A DNA stretch of 8,651 nt from an uncultured Lachnospiraceae bacterium (lineage in GTDB: Bacteria > Bacillota > Clostridia > Lachnospirales > Lachnospiraceae): NCBI GenBank assembly GCA_910585895.1, contig CAJUHY010000081.1, positions 1-8,651 on the forward strand, in the 5' to 3' direction. Positions 1 through 6,015 of this stretch are shown one piece after another. The notes beneath the pieces are model-generated. The model searched no databases. It was given only the letters and a program-made list of their open reading frames with translations, and was not told the origin of the DNA. The position numbers and the translations under genes are program-made. Each line of letters opens with the position of its first letter. Position 1 is the stretch's first letter.

Positions 1-4
1 AAAG

Positions 5-44
5 AATAAGTCTGTAAGCTGTTTTTCTTGCTTACAAACTTATT
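5..44. promoter_or_regulatory. 15-bp inverted repeat just upstream of the AgrA-like gene
   Basis: The arms 5-19 (aataagtctgtaagc) and 30-44 (gcttacaaacttatt) pair at 14 of 15 positions, with one C/A mismatch at 12/37, around a T-rich 10-nt loop. The repeat ends four bases before the ribosome binding site (gaggag, 49-54). No T tract follows it on the plus strand, so it is not a clear intrinsic terminator. It could be an operator, an intercistronic RNA hairpin that stabilises or attenuates the message, or a poor terminator of an upstream gene. The pairing is directly visible; the function is not known. Confidence 0.6.
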
Positions 45-63
45 ATACGAGGAGTGACATAAT

Positions 64-783
64 ATGCTGAACATTTTTGTATGCGAAGATAACGACATGC
101 AACGGCAGATTATCGTACAAATTATTCAAAATACCGTACTGATAGAGGAATTGGATATGCAGCTTGTTTTAGACGCAGGAAACCCTTATGTGCTGCTGGA
201 AAAAGTGAAAACAAGTCAGAACACGGGCATTTATTTCCTTGATATTGACCTGAACAGCAACATGAACGGAATGAAACTGGCACAGCAAATCAGATTGTTT
301 GACCCCCGTGGTTTCATCGTATTTATAACCGCGCATTCTGAATTAAGCTACATGACCTTTCAGTATCGGGTGGAGGCAATGGACTTTGTATTAAAAGACA
401 ACCCTGCAGAAGCAAAAGTAAAAATCAGAGAATGTCTGTTACATGCAATGGAACGCTACACGCTCCAGACCAACAAGACACATAAAGTCTATACGATTGA
501 AGTCGGCGGAAGAAAAATCAATGTAGATTATGATGATATTTTCTTTTTTGAGACTTCCAGAAATATCCATAAAATCATTCTTCATGCGAAAGACCGTCAA
601 ATTGAATTTACCAGCACCATGAAGGAACTAACAAACGCCTTAGACGATAACTTTGTGCGTTGCCATCGCTCATTCTTAGTAAACAAAAATTGCATAAAAG
701 AAGTCGACGCTAAGAACCGAATCGTCCATTTTACCAACGGAGAAACCTGCCTGATGTCCACACGCATGATGAAAGAACTCTGA
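64..783 (+). CDS. AgrA-like LytTR response regulator
   Basis: This is a cytoplasmic transcription activator of the AgrA class, normally phosphorylated by an AgrC-type histidine kinase that senses an autoinducing peptide. At 239 aa it is almost the same length as staphylococcal AgrA (238). The receiver domain covers about residues 3-125: acidic residues E8/D9, phosphoacceptor D60 in FLDIDL, T89 and K111 (FVLKD). The LytTR DNA-binding domain covers about 140-239. By alignment from memory with S. aureus AgrA, the base-contacting positions correspond to H169, R202 (Asn in AgrA) and R234, and both redox-sensing cysteines (AgrA C199 and C228) are kept as C200 and C229. The ATG at 64 follows gaggag with 9-nt spacing. 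Its kinase and peptide genes are not in the window and would be expected upstream. The gene is convergent with yigZ, 27 nt away. Family assignment is secure; membership of a true agr locus is inferred. Confidence 0.93.
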   Translation: MLNIFVCEDNDMQRQIIVQIIQNTVLIEELDMQLVLDAGNPYVLLEKVKTSQNTGIYFLDIDLNSNMNGMKLAQQIRLFDPRGFIVFITAHSELSYMTFQYRVEAMDFVLKDNPAEAKVKIRECLLHAMERYTLQTNKTHKVYTIEVGGRKINVDYDDIFFFETSRNIHKIILHAKDRQIEFTSTMKELTNALDDNFVRCHRSFLVNKNCIKEVDAKNRIVHFTNGETCLMSTRMMKEL

Positions 784-801
784 AAGCAGAACTATCAGAG
801 T
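777..801. terminator. Weak hairpin at the AgrA-like stop codon
   Basis: ACTCTGA (777-783, containing the stop codon) pairs perfectly with TCAGAGT (795-801) around an 11-nt loop. The stem is only 7 bp and no T run follows, so it is a poor terminator candidate. It is the only stem I see in the short gap between the two convergent genes. Confidence 0.25.
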
Positions 802-831
802 GCGGAAACACTATTGAACCGAACTATCAGA
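789..831. repeat. Two 11-bp direct repeats at the convergent gene junction
   Basis: The sequence gaactatcaga occurs at 789-799 and again at 821-831, a 32-nt period. The first copy is in the gap and the second is inside the last codons of the minus-strand yigZ. It may be a chance or small-duplication repeat; no function is evident. Confidence 0.4.
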
Positions 832-1482
832 AAATATCTCCACTTCCCCCTCAACAACTGCAAATGCCACCGGCTCCCCAATCTGGAAACATGCGGTCCC
901 ATTAGTCCCCTCTGTGATGGATTCCCGCAATGGTTCCAGTTTATCAACCGGAACCATGACCTTGATTTCCACCTTATCTGTATAAGAAGACTCCAAGGTG
1001 CTGATTTGCTGCTGTGCCAGAATATACTGAATCCTGCCGATTCCATTATAATCTGTCTCAATCGTAAGTATTCTTCCCAGCATTTTTTCTATAACAATGC
1101 TGTTTTTCAGCCCCTCATGCACCGCTTTCTGGTAGGCCCGTACCAATCCTCCGGTTCCTAAAAGCGTCCCGCCGAAATAGCGCGTCACAACAACCGCCAT
1201 ATTATGCAGCTCCTCACGCAAAAGCACGTCAAGCATAGGGCGTCCCGCGGTTCCGTTCGGTTCCCCGTCATCGCTGCACCGCTGCAGTTCCTGGTTCTTC
1301 CCCACCACAAAAGCGTAACAGTTATGCCTTGCATCCCAGTACTGTTTTTTCATCTTTGCAATAAAGGCAAGCGCATCTTCCTCTGTCTCTATTTTCTCCA
1401 GCGTGGCAATGAAACGTGATTTCTTCTCCACGATTTCTCCGCTGCCGCCCTGGTATAATATTTTAATAGGTTTGTTCTCCAT
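811..1482 (-). CDS. yigZ: YigZ/IMPACT family protein (UPF0029)
   Basis: A 223-aa member of the YigZ/YvyE family, related to eukaryotic IMPACT. The biochemical role in bacteria is unsettled; links to translation stress have been proposed for the family. The N-terminal UPF0029 domain (about residues 10-120) shows the family signatures KSRF (20-23), DARHNCYA (50-57), SDDGEPNGTAGRP (70-82) and VVVTRYFGG (97-105) followed by GTGGLVRAY. The C-terminal part (about 130-210) fits the ferredoxin-like DUF1949 domain, and the total length is normal for the family. Start choice: the reading frame is open to a TTG at 1509 and an ATG at 1500, but only the ATG at 1482 has a Shine-Dalgarno match (GGAG, complement of 1491-1494, 8-nt spacing). 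It is divergent from the penicillin-binding protein gene and appears monocistronic. Confidence 0.93.
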   Translation of the reverse strand: MENKPIKILYQGGSGEIVEKKSRFIATLEKIETEEDALAFIAKMKKQYWDARHNCYAFVVGKNQELQRCSDDGEPNGTAGRPMLDVLLREELHNMAVVVTRYFGGTLLGTGGLVRAYQKAVHEGLKNSIVIEKMLGRILTIETDYNGIGRIQYILAQQQISTLESSYTDKVEIKVMVPVDKLEPLRESITEGTNGTACFQIGEPVAFAVVEGEVEIFSDSSVQ

Positions 1483-1528
1483 AGCCCCGACTCCAATCAT
1501 TTTCGTCAATCATAGCATGGATTAGATA

Positions 1529-1557
1529 TTTATTGCAAATTTTTTTGTCCATGTCAA
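1529..1557 (-). promoter_or_regulatory. Candidate sigma-A promoter for yigZ
   Basis: On the minus strand a perfect TTGACA (complement of 1552-1557) is followed by a 17-nt spacer and AATAAA (complement of 1529-1534, 4 of 6 matches to TATAAT), with a TG dinucleotide one base upstream giving an extended -10. The predicted start near 1522 leaves a leader of about 40 nt before the ATG at 1482. Confidence 0.55.
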
Positions 1558-1605
1558 AAAATTATTAACATCTAAGCGCCGCCCTGATATTTTTCTTTAT
1601 TTTCC

Positions 1606-1624
1606 ATATCATATTTGATATAAT
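1606..1624 (+). promoter_or_regulatory. Extended -10 promoter and overlapping inverted repeat ahead of the PBP gene
   Basis: A perfect extended -10 element, TG-A-TATAAT, lies at 1616-1624. No good -35 hexamer is visible 16-18 nt upstream, which fits an extended -10 promoter. The perfect 6-bp inverted repeat ATATCA (1606-1611), TATT, TGATAT (1616-1621) overlaps the -10 and could be an operator. The expected transcript start near 1631 is about 40 nt before the ATG at 1670. Confidence 0.5.
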
Positions 1625-1669
1625 GTTTGGATAGTATTGTTTTGGGCTAGCATTTAAGGAGGCTTTGCT

Positions 1670-4327
1670 ATGAATTATGGGAAAAAAAATGTAGCACAAA
1701 AGGAAAAACAGATCACCTCCTCCGCGTCGTTGATCCGTAAGAAATTTTCAGTTATTTTTTTCAAGACGTTACTGGTATGCTTTTTGGCTGCCGTTGTTAT
1801 AGGAGGATGTGCCGGAATCGGCGCATTTAAGGGTATCATAGAGTCTGCGCCTGATATTTCTGACATTGACCCCTCACCTACTGGCTATTTGTCCGTTGTA
1901 TTGGACAACCAGGGCAATGAGACGGCGAAACTTGTGGCCTCTGGTTCCAACCGCGTGTACGTAACTTTAGATGAAATACCCGAGATTGTGCAGCATGCAT
2001 TTGTAGCGATTGAGGACGAGCGTTTCTACGACCACAACGGCATCGACATCAAGGGCATCATCCGTGCCGGAATTACCGGCATCGCCAACGGCTTTCATTT
2101 TAACCAGGGCGCCAGCACCATCACACAGCAGCTTTTAAAAAACAATGTATTTGAAGGTTGGACCAACCAGTCAGGAATTGAGAAAATCGAGCGAAAAATC
2201 CAGGAACAATATCTTGCCATTGAACTTTCCAAGATAAAGTCCAAAGAATGGGTATTGGAAAATTACCTGAACACTATCAACCTTGGACAGAATACGCTGG
2301 GTGTGCAGTCTGCTTCACGCCGCTATTTCGGAAAAGACGTCTCCGAGCTTACGCTGTCAGAGGCAGCGGTCATTGCCGGCGTCACCAAAAACCCTTCCGC
2401 CTACAACCCGGTCAGCCATCCGGAGAAAAATGAAGAACGCCGCAGACTGGTACTCAAGAATATGCGAGACCAGGGATACATTTCAGAAAGTGAATATGAC
2501 GAGGCGCTCGAAGATGACGTATATTCCCGCATCCAGCAGGTTAACATCGTATATGCGGAGGAAAATCCTAATTCCTACTTCGTGGATTCAGTCATTGACC
2601 AGGTAGTCCGGGACCTTGTTGAAAAAAAGGGCTACACAGACACCCAGGCATACAAGGCTATCTACAACAGCGGCCTGACAATTGAATCCACTCAGGACAT
2701 GGGTATTCAGCAAATCTGCGATCAGGAAATCAATAACCCGGAAAACTATGCTACAGAAGCCAAGTATTCTTTTTCCTATCGCCTGACCGTCAAAAAGGCT
2801 GATGGTACGATGGAAAATTTCAGCGATCAGACTATGATTTCCTATTACAGTTCATCCGTACCGGATTACTCTTTGAATTTTGCCAGTATCGAGGAAGCGC
2901 AGGCAGCCATCGATGCCTACAAGGCAGAAATCCTGCAGCCCGGAGACAAGATTGTGGAGGGCGGCGAATCCGTTGTCTTCACCCAGCAGCCTCAGGCGGC
3001 AGTGACAATCATAGACCAATATACCGGAGATGTGAAAGCAATTGTCGGGGGAAGAGGCGATAAGAGCGGAAGCCGTACATTAAACCGTGCGACGGACACC
3101 GTAAGGCAGCCAGGCTCTACATTCAAAATCCTCGCCGCCTTTGCACCTGCAATGGACACCGCCGGCATGACGCTCGCCACAGTCCAGGATGATGCGCCCT
3201 ACACTTATTCCAACGGCACTTCCCTGCGAAATTATGATAATTCTTACCGTGGGTTTACCACCATCCGCTATGCGATTACCAAATCTATCAATGTGGTAAC
3301 GGTAAAAACGCTGACAGATATCTCCCCCCAAGTAGGATATGACTACCTGCAGAATTTCGGTTTCACTACACTGGTACAGGATGATATTGTAGAATCACTG
3401 GCCTTAGGCGGCATTACACGCGGCGTGACCAACTTAGAGCTTACAGCGGCATACGCCACCATTGCAGACATGGGCAATTATATCAAGCCACGCTTTTACA
3501 CGCGGATTTTAGACCACAGCGGAAATGTGTTGATTGACAATACCAGCGAATCTCATACCGTGCTCAAAGAGACGACTGCTTTCTTGCTAACGAGTGCTAT
3601 GCAGGATGTAGTCACCGTCGGTACCGGAGGAGCTGTCAACTTCGGCAACATGCCGATTGCCGGCAAAACCGGAACCACCACCAGCAACCGTGATGCTCTG
3701 TTTGCAGGATTTACCCCCTATTACACCTGCACGGTATGGTGCGGCTATGATGATAACAGTCCCCAGGAGGGAGGGCTTACCTCTAACCCCAAAACGCTCT
3801 GGAACCGTATTATGGGACGAGTTCATGAGAATCTGGAATATCGGGAATTTACCCAGCCGGACGGCATTGTCACTGCTGCCGTCTGCCGCAAATCAGGCAA
3901 ACTTGCGGTGAGCGGACTGTGCGATTCCGACCCCAGGGGAAGCATGGTAGAAACAGAATATTTTGCTGCCGGGACTGTCCCTACAGAATATTGTGACCAC
4001 CATGTCAGCGCCACAATCTGTACAGCCTCCGGTCTGCTGGCAAATGAATTCTGCCCGGAGGACACCAGGCAGGGCGGCATCTATATCGTAGGCGGTTCCG
4101 GAGACACAGATGATGGACAGTATATGCTGCCAGCCGCCCTGGCGGAGGATAATTACTGTACCGTCCATACGGCGGAAGCCATCATCCCGGAAATACCCGA
4201 GATACCCGAGATTGATATAACGCCAGGGCCAACGGACTCCCCTGGCGAGACTCCCGATGATAAGCAAGAAAAAAATGAAAAAAAAGATAAGAAAGACAAG
4301 AAAGATAAAAAGGGCAGGGAAGATTAA
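1670..4327 (+). CDS. Class A penicillin-binding protein (PBP1A-type transglycosylase/transpeptidase)
   Basis: This bifunctional peptidoglycan synthase polymerises lipid II and crosslinks the stem peptides outside the membrane. It has 885 aa. A basic cytoplasmic tail is followed by one membrane segment at about 26-53. The GT51 glycosyltransferase domain covers about 75-260, with the catalytic motif EDERFYDH (Glu115), GASTITQQLLKN (147-158) and the second motif KIQEQYLAIELSK (Glu179 is the likely second acidic residue). The transpeptidase domain covers about 440-715, with the nucleophile Ser483 in PGSTFK, Ser539-Ile-Asn541 (SxN) and Lys666-Thr-Gly668 (KTG). The tail has six cysteines (739, 751, 775, 784, 795, 830), then three Ile-Pro-Glu units (839-847) and a charged Lys/Asp-rich end. 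AAGGAGG (1656-1662) lies 7 nt before the ATG. The gene appears monocistronic, with its own promoter and a terminator overlapping its end. Confidence 0.97.
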   Translation: MNYGKKNVAQKEKQITSSASLIRKKFSVIFFKTLLVCFLAAVVIGGCAGIGAFKGIIESAPDISDIDPSPTGYLSVVLDNQGNETAKLVASGSNRVYVTLDEIPEIVQHAFVAIEDERFYDHNGIDIKGIIRAGITGIANGFHFNQGASTITQQLLKNNVFEGWTNQSGIEKIERKIQEQYLAIELSKIKSKEWVLENYLNTINLGQNTLGVQSASRRYFGKDVSELTLSEAAVIAGVTKNPSAYNPVSHPEKNEERRRLVLKNMRDQGYISESEYDEALEDDVYSRIQQVNIVYAEENPNSYFVDSVIDQVVRDLVEKKGYTDTQAYKAIYNSGLTIESTQDMGIQQICDQEINNPENYATEAKYSFSYRLTVKKADGTMENFSDQTMISYYSSSVPDYSLNFASIEEAQAAIDAYKAEILQPGDKIVEGGESVVFTQQPQAAVTIIDQYTGDVKAIVGGRGDKSGSRTLNRATDTVRQPGSTFKILAAFAPAMDTAGMTLATVQDDAPYTYSNGTSLRNYDNSYRGFTTIRYAITKSINVVTVKTLTDISPQVGYDYLQNFGFTTLVQDDIVESLALGGITRGVTNLELTAAYATIADMGNYIKPRFYTRILDHSGNVLIDNTSESHTVLKETTAFLLTSAMQDVVTVGTGGAVNFGNMPIAGKTGTTTSNRDALFAGFTPYYTCTVWCGYDDNSPQEGGLTSNPKTLWNRIMGRVHENLEYREFTQPDGIVTAAVCRKSGKLAVSGLCDSDPRGSMVETEYFAAGTVPTEYCDHHVSATICTASGLLANEFCPEDTRQGGIYIVGGSGDTDDGQYMLPAALAEDNYCTVHTAEAIIPEIPEIPEIDITPGPTDSPGETPDDKQEKNEKKDKKDKKDKKGRED

Positions 4328-4343
4328 TCTTCTCTGTCTTTTT
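4308..4343 (+). terminator. Intrinsic terminator overlapping the PBP stop codon
   Basis: The arms 4308-4323 and 4328-4343 form a 16-bp stem with three G-U pairs and a TTAA loop. The stop codon TAA (4325-4327) lies in the loop, so the last five sense codons encode the left arm. The right arm ends in five T residues. The complementary strand also has an A-to-T tract, so it may work in both directions. Confidence 0.75.
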
Positions 4344-4515
4344 CATTTTCCCAAAATTCTCTGTCTCTGCCAAACTTTCTATAAAAAATGTTAAAAACTA
4401 AAGATATTATGTGTTTTTTTGTACAAATCATATAGTTTGGGGGAAAGAAAAAAGAGGATTTTATGTAAGAATATAAAAATACAAATCTTATAATTAGGAG
4501 AATTATGACTGGTAA
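4344..4515 (+). other. AT-rich leader with orphan translation signals
   Basis: No gene-length frame is supported here. There is a purine-rich ribosome-binding-like site (agagg, 4452-4456) seven bases before an ATG at 4463 that is immediately followed by TAA. A second site, taggag (4495-4500), lies four bases before an ATG at 4505 that opens a 20-codon frame ending at the TAG at 4565-4567. A TATAAT at 4489-4494 is too close to that site to serve it. The stretch looks like the surviving leader and start region of the broken gene that follows. Confidence 0.4.
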
Positions 4516-5046
4516 CCTCCGGCCCGACGCAAGTCGCCGACAACGCCGGGACAGCAGCCAACAGTAGAAGAGGTAATTCGCCTGATTAATCAAATCGGCA
4601 CCGTTTCCAAAGACTCCAAGGCTGCAATAGACGCCGCAAGGGCAGCTTACAATAAGCTGACGGAGGAACAGAAAAAACTGGTAATTAACTTTGGTACTCT
4701 TACTTCAGCGGAAAATTCCTATAAAGTAATCATTGAAAACGGAAACAATGGAAACAACGGAAACAACATTGTGAAAAAAGGTCAGACTTACAGTTCCGGC
4801 AACTATCAGTATAAAGTGCTTGACGTCTCAAAGAAGACGGTTGCAGTAACAAAAACGCTGAAGGCTTCCAAGACAATAAAAGTGCCCAATACCGTAAAAA
4901 TTAAAGGAAGTTCTTACAAGGTAGTAGAAATTGCAAAAGGCGCATTTAAAAATAACAAAAAAGCGGTAACTGTTACCATCGGCAAAAACGTCAAGAAAAT
5001 CTTTAAAAAGAAATCTGGAATTTCATCCAAAGCAGTATTTAAGTAA
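4516..5046 (+). pseudogene. Remnant of a BspA-like leucine-rich-repeat surface protein
   Basis: The frame is open from just after the TAA at 4513-4515 to the TAA at 5044-5046 (176 codons), but it has no ATG, GTG or TTG before a GTG at 4771, and that GTG lacks a Shine-Dalgarno site. Translation reads as consecutive pieces of a secreted protein: a Pro/Thr linker (SPTTPGQQPT), a helical module beginning VEEVIRLINQIG and ending in AYNKLTEEQKKLV, three Gly-Asn-Asn units, then a Lys-rich segment with YKVVEIAKGAFKNN and VTVTIGKNVKKI. The last two resemble LRR_5/BspA repeats of clostridial surface proteins. No signal peptide is present, and the repeat region stops after about one unit. Most likely an internal deletion fused the original start region (ATG 4505, a different frame) to the 3' end of the gene. 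A short 91-aa product from GTG 4771 is the alternative, but I consider it less likely. Confidence 0.65.
4741..4767 (+). repeat. Three tandem 9-bp units encoding Gly-Asn-Asn
   Basis: ggaaacaat, ggaaacaac and ggaaacaac follow each other without gaps and keep the frame of the surface-protein remnant. They probably form a flexible linker between its helical module and its repeat module. Confidence 0.8.
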
Positions 5047-5053
5047 AAGACAT

Positions 5054-5083
5054 TATCCATTTTCAGTTAAAATAAGATGGATA
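5054..5083. repeat. AT-rich 10-bp inverted repeat
   Basis: tatccatttt (5054-5063) pairs with aagatggata (5074-5083), with one G-U pair and a 10-nt loop. It lies directly before the GC-rich terminator hairpin, giving two stem-loops in a row between convergent genes. Confidence 0.45.
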
Positions 5084-5089
5084 GACAGG

Positions 5090-5122
5090 AAGAAGCCCCG
5101 GCTGTTTCAGTCGGGGCTTCTT
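5090..5122. terminator. Strong hairpin between convergent genes
   Basis: The arms 5090-5104 and 5108-5122 form a 15-bp GC-rich stem (agaagccccg core, one G-T pair) with a TTT loop. Only a weak T-rich end (cttctt) is seen on the plus strand, and no clear T tract on the minus strand. Its position between the end of the surface-protein remnant and the end of the minus-strand receiver gene fits a bidirectional terminator. Confidence 0.65.
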
Positions 5123-5136
5123 AGACTATTCAGACT

Positions 5137-5871
5137 CTATATCATGTCCAGAGCCTGTTCAATTCCCTCTATTACCGGAACCAGGCTGCTTCCTTCATTG
5201 CCGCACTCCTGGTATAACTTCTGTTTCATCGCCTGCAAATTCTCTGGCCGCGCCGAACCATCCAGCAAACGTGAAATCAATTCTGTTTCATAGGCAAACA
5301 ATAGCTGCCGTTCCCTGCGCGGCAGTAAGACTTTGATATTTCTGGCATAGACACGGAACAGCGCATGTAAAAACACTGCCATCTCTTCCTGCTCAGATTT
5401 ATCATCCATAACAGCCAGCTTGAGCGCTCTTAAGCTCTTCTGTCCATTTTTCAGCTTCTGTTCCAGAATCTGCCTTTTCTGTAAATCCTTCTGCTGAATA
5501 TCATAATGCTCAAACGCAGCCATAATAGCGCTGTATATCTCTCCGCCAAAATCTGCAGTATTCTGAAAAATCCGAAATACCCTGCGCTCATTCACCAAAA
5601 GCTTTAAATGTGCCAGCTCCAGCCTCCTAGTATATACAATGCAGACTGTCTGTGGATAAAACTTATTCAAATAGGCAATCAGCTTGGAGCCGTCAATTTT
5701 CGTAAGGTCCATACCGGTGACCATTACTTTATATTTTCTTCTTTTCAAAAAGGCAACTGCATCCTGCCCATTATCCGCCGTATCAATAGCAAAATGATAT
5801 TCCCGCATGACTGCCAGAAACTGGCGGATGATATCGTGATTTTGATTTACAAATAACAGGTTATTCTCCAT
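5137..5871 (-). CDS. Protein with a degenerate response-regulator receiver domain
   Basis: A 244-aa cytoplasmic protein. Residues 3-120 follow the receiver fold: a hydrophobic first strand (NLLFV), a third strand ending VMVTGMDLTKIDG, then CIVYT. However, the acidic pair of the first strand is N9/Q10 instead of Asp/Asp, the phosphoacceptor position aligned by the MDG-like motif is G53, and the conserved Lys is replaced by F102/Q103. Only T81 remains of the active site. Residues 121-244 are charged and helical, probably coiled coil at first (EHYDIQQKDLQKRQILEQKL). I do not recognise a helix-turn-helix, LytTR, ANTAR, GGDEF or kinase domain. GAGG (complement of 5881-5884) lies 9 nt before the ATG. 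It lies 144 nt downstream of the Amt-PII gene on the same strand, so a nitrogen-related role is possible but inferred only from position. It may act by protein-protein contact without phosphorylation. Confidence 0.8.
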   Translation of the reverse strand: MENNLLFVNQNHDIIRQFLAVMREYHFAIDTADNGQDAVAFLKRRKYKVMVTGMDLTKIDGSKLIAYLNKFYPQTVCIVYTRRLELAHLKLLVNERRVFRIFQNTADFGGEIYSAIMAAFEHYDIQQKDLQKRQILEQKLKNGQKSLRALKLAVMDDKSEQEEMAVFLHALFRVYARNIKVLLPRRERQLLFAYETELISRLLDGSARPENLQAMKQKLYQECGNEGSSLVPVIEGIEQALDMI

Positions 5872-5898
5872 TCTTTCTCACCTCAAAACGCCTTGCTT

Positions 5899-6013
5899 GG
5901 CAAAAATCCTCAATGCTTCTATCATTCATTATAATCGTCCTGCAAGAAAAAATCCAGTCGATTTTCCAAAAATCTGCAACTATCCCCAAATATCTAAACG
6001 GCATAATCCTCAA
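5899..6013. repeat. Short imperfect direct repeats flanking the amt-receiver gap
   Basis: ggcaaaaatcctcaa (5899-5913) and ggcataatcctcaa (6000-6013) differ by one substitution and one base of length, with starts 101 bp apart. They sit near the two ends of the intergenic gap. They could be a paired regulator site or chance similarity. Confidence 0.3.
5928..5956 (-). promoter_or_regulatory. Candidate promoter for the receiver-domain gene
   Basis: On the minus strand a perfect TATAAT (complement of 5928-5933) follows TGGATT (complement of 5951-5956, 3 of 6 matches to TTGACA) by 17 nt. The predicted start near 5921 leaves about 50 nt before the ATG at 5871. This suggests the gene can be transcribed separately from amt, although read-through is possible because no strong terminator follows amt. 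Confidence 0.45.
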
Positions 6014-6015
6014 CA

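Noticed and set aside
1796..1813. Lipobox-like Ile-Gly-Gly-Cys (C47) in the PBP membrane segment
   Set aside because: It sits inside a single membrane anchor of a class A PBP, where lipoprotein processing is not expected, and Gly is unusual at that lipobox position.
4324..4593. Hydrophobic 89-codon minus-strand frame antisense to the region after the PBP gene
   Set aside because: It starts with TTG, has no Shine-Dalgarno site, and its end lies inside the PBP terminator. The hydrophobic composition reflects the AT-rich DNA.
5137..5511. Possible ANTAR RNA-binding output domain in the receiver protein, which would fit an antiterminator of amt
   Set aside because: The C-terminal sequence lacks the conserved Ala and aromatic pattern of ANTAR domains and is longer than the usual module, so I see no support.
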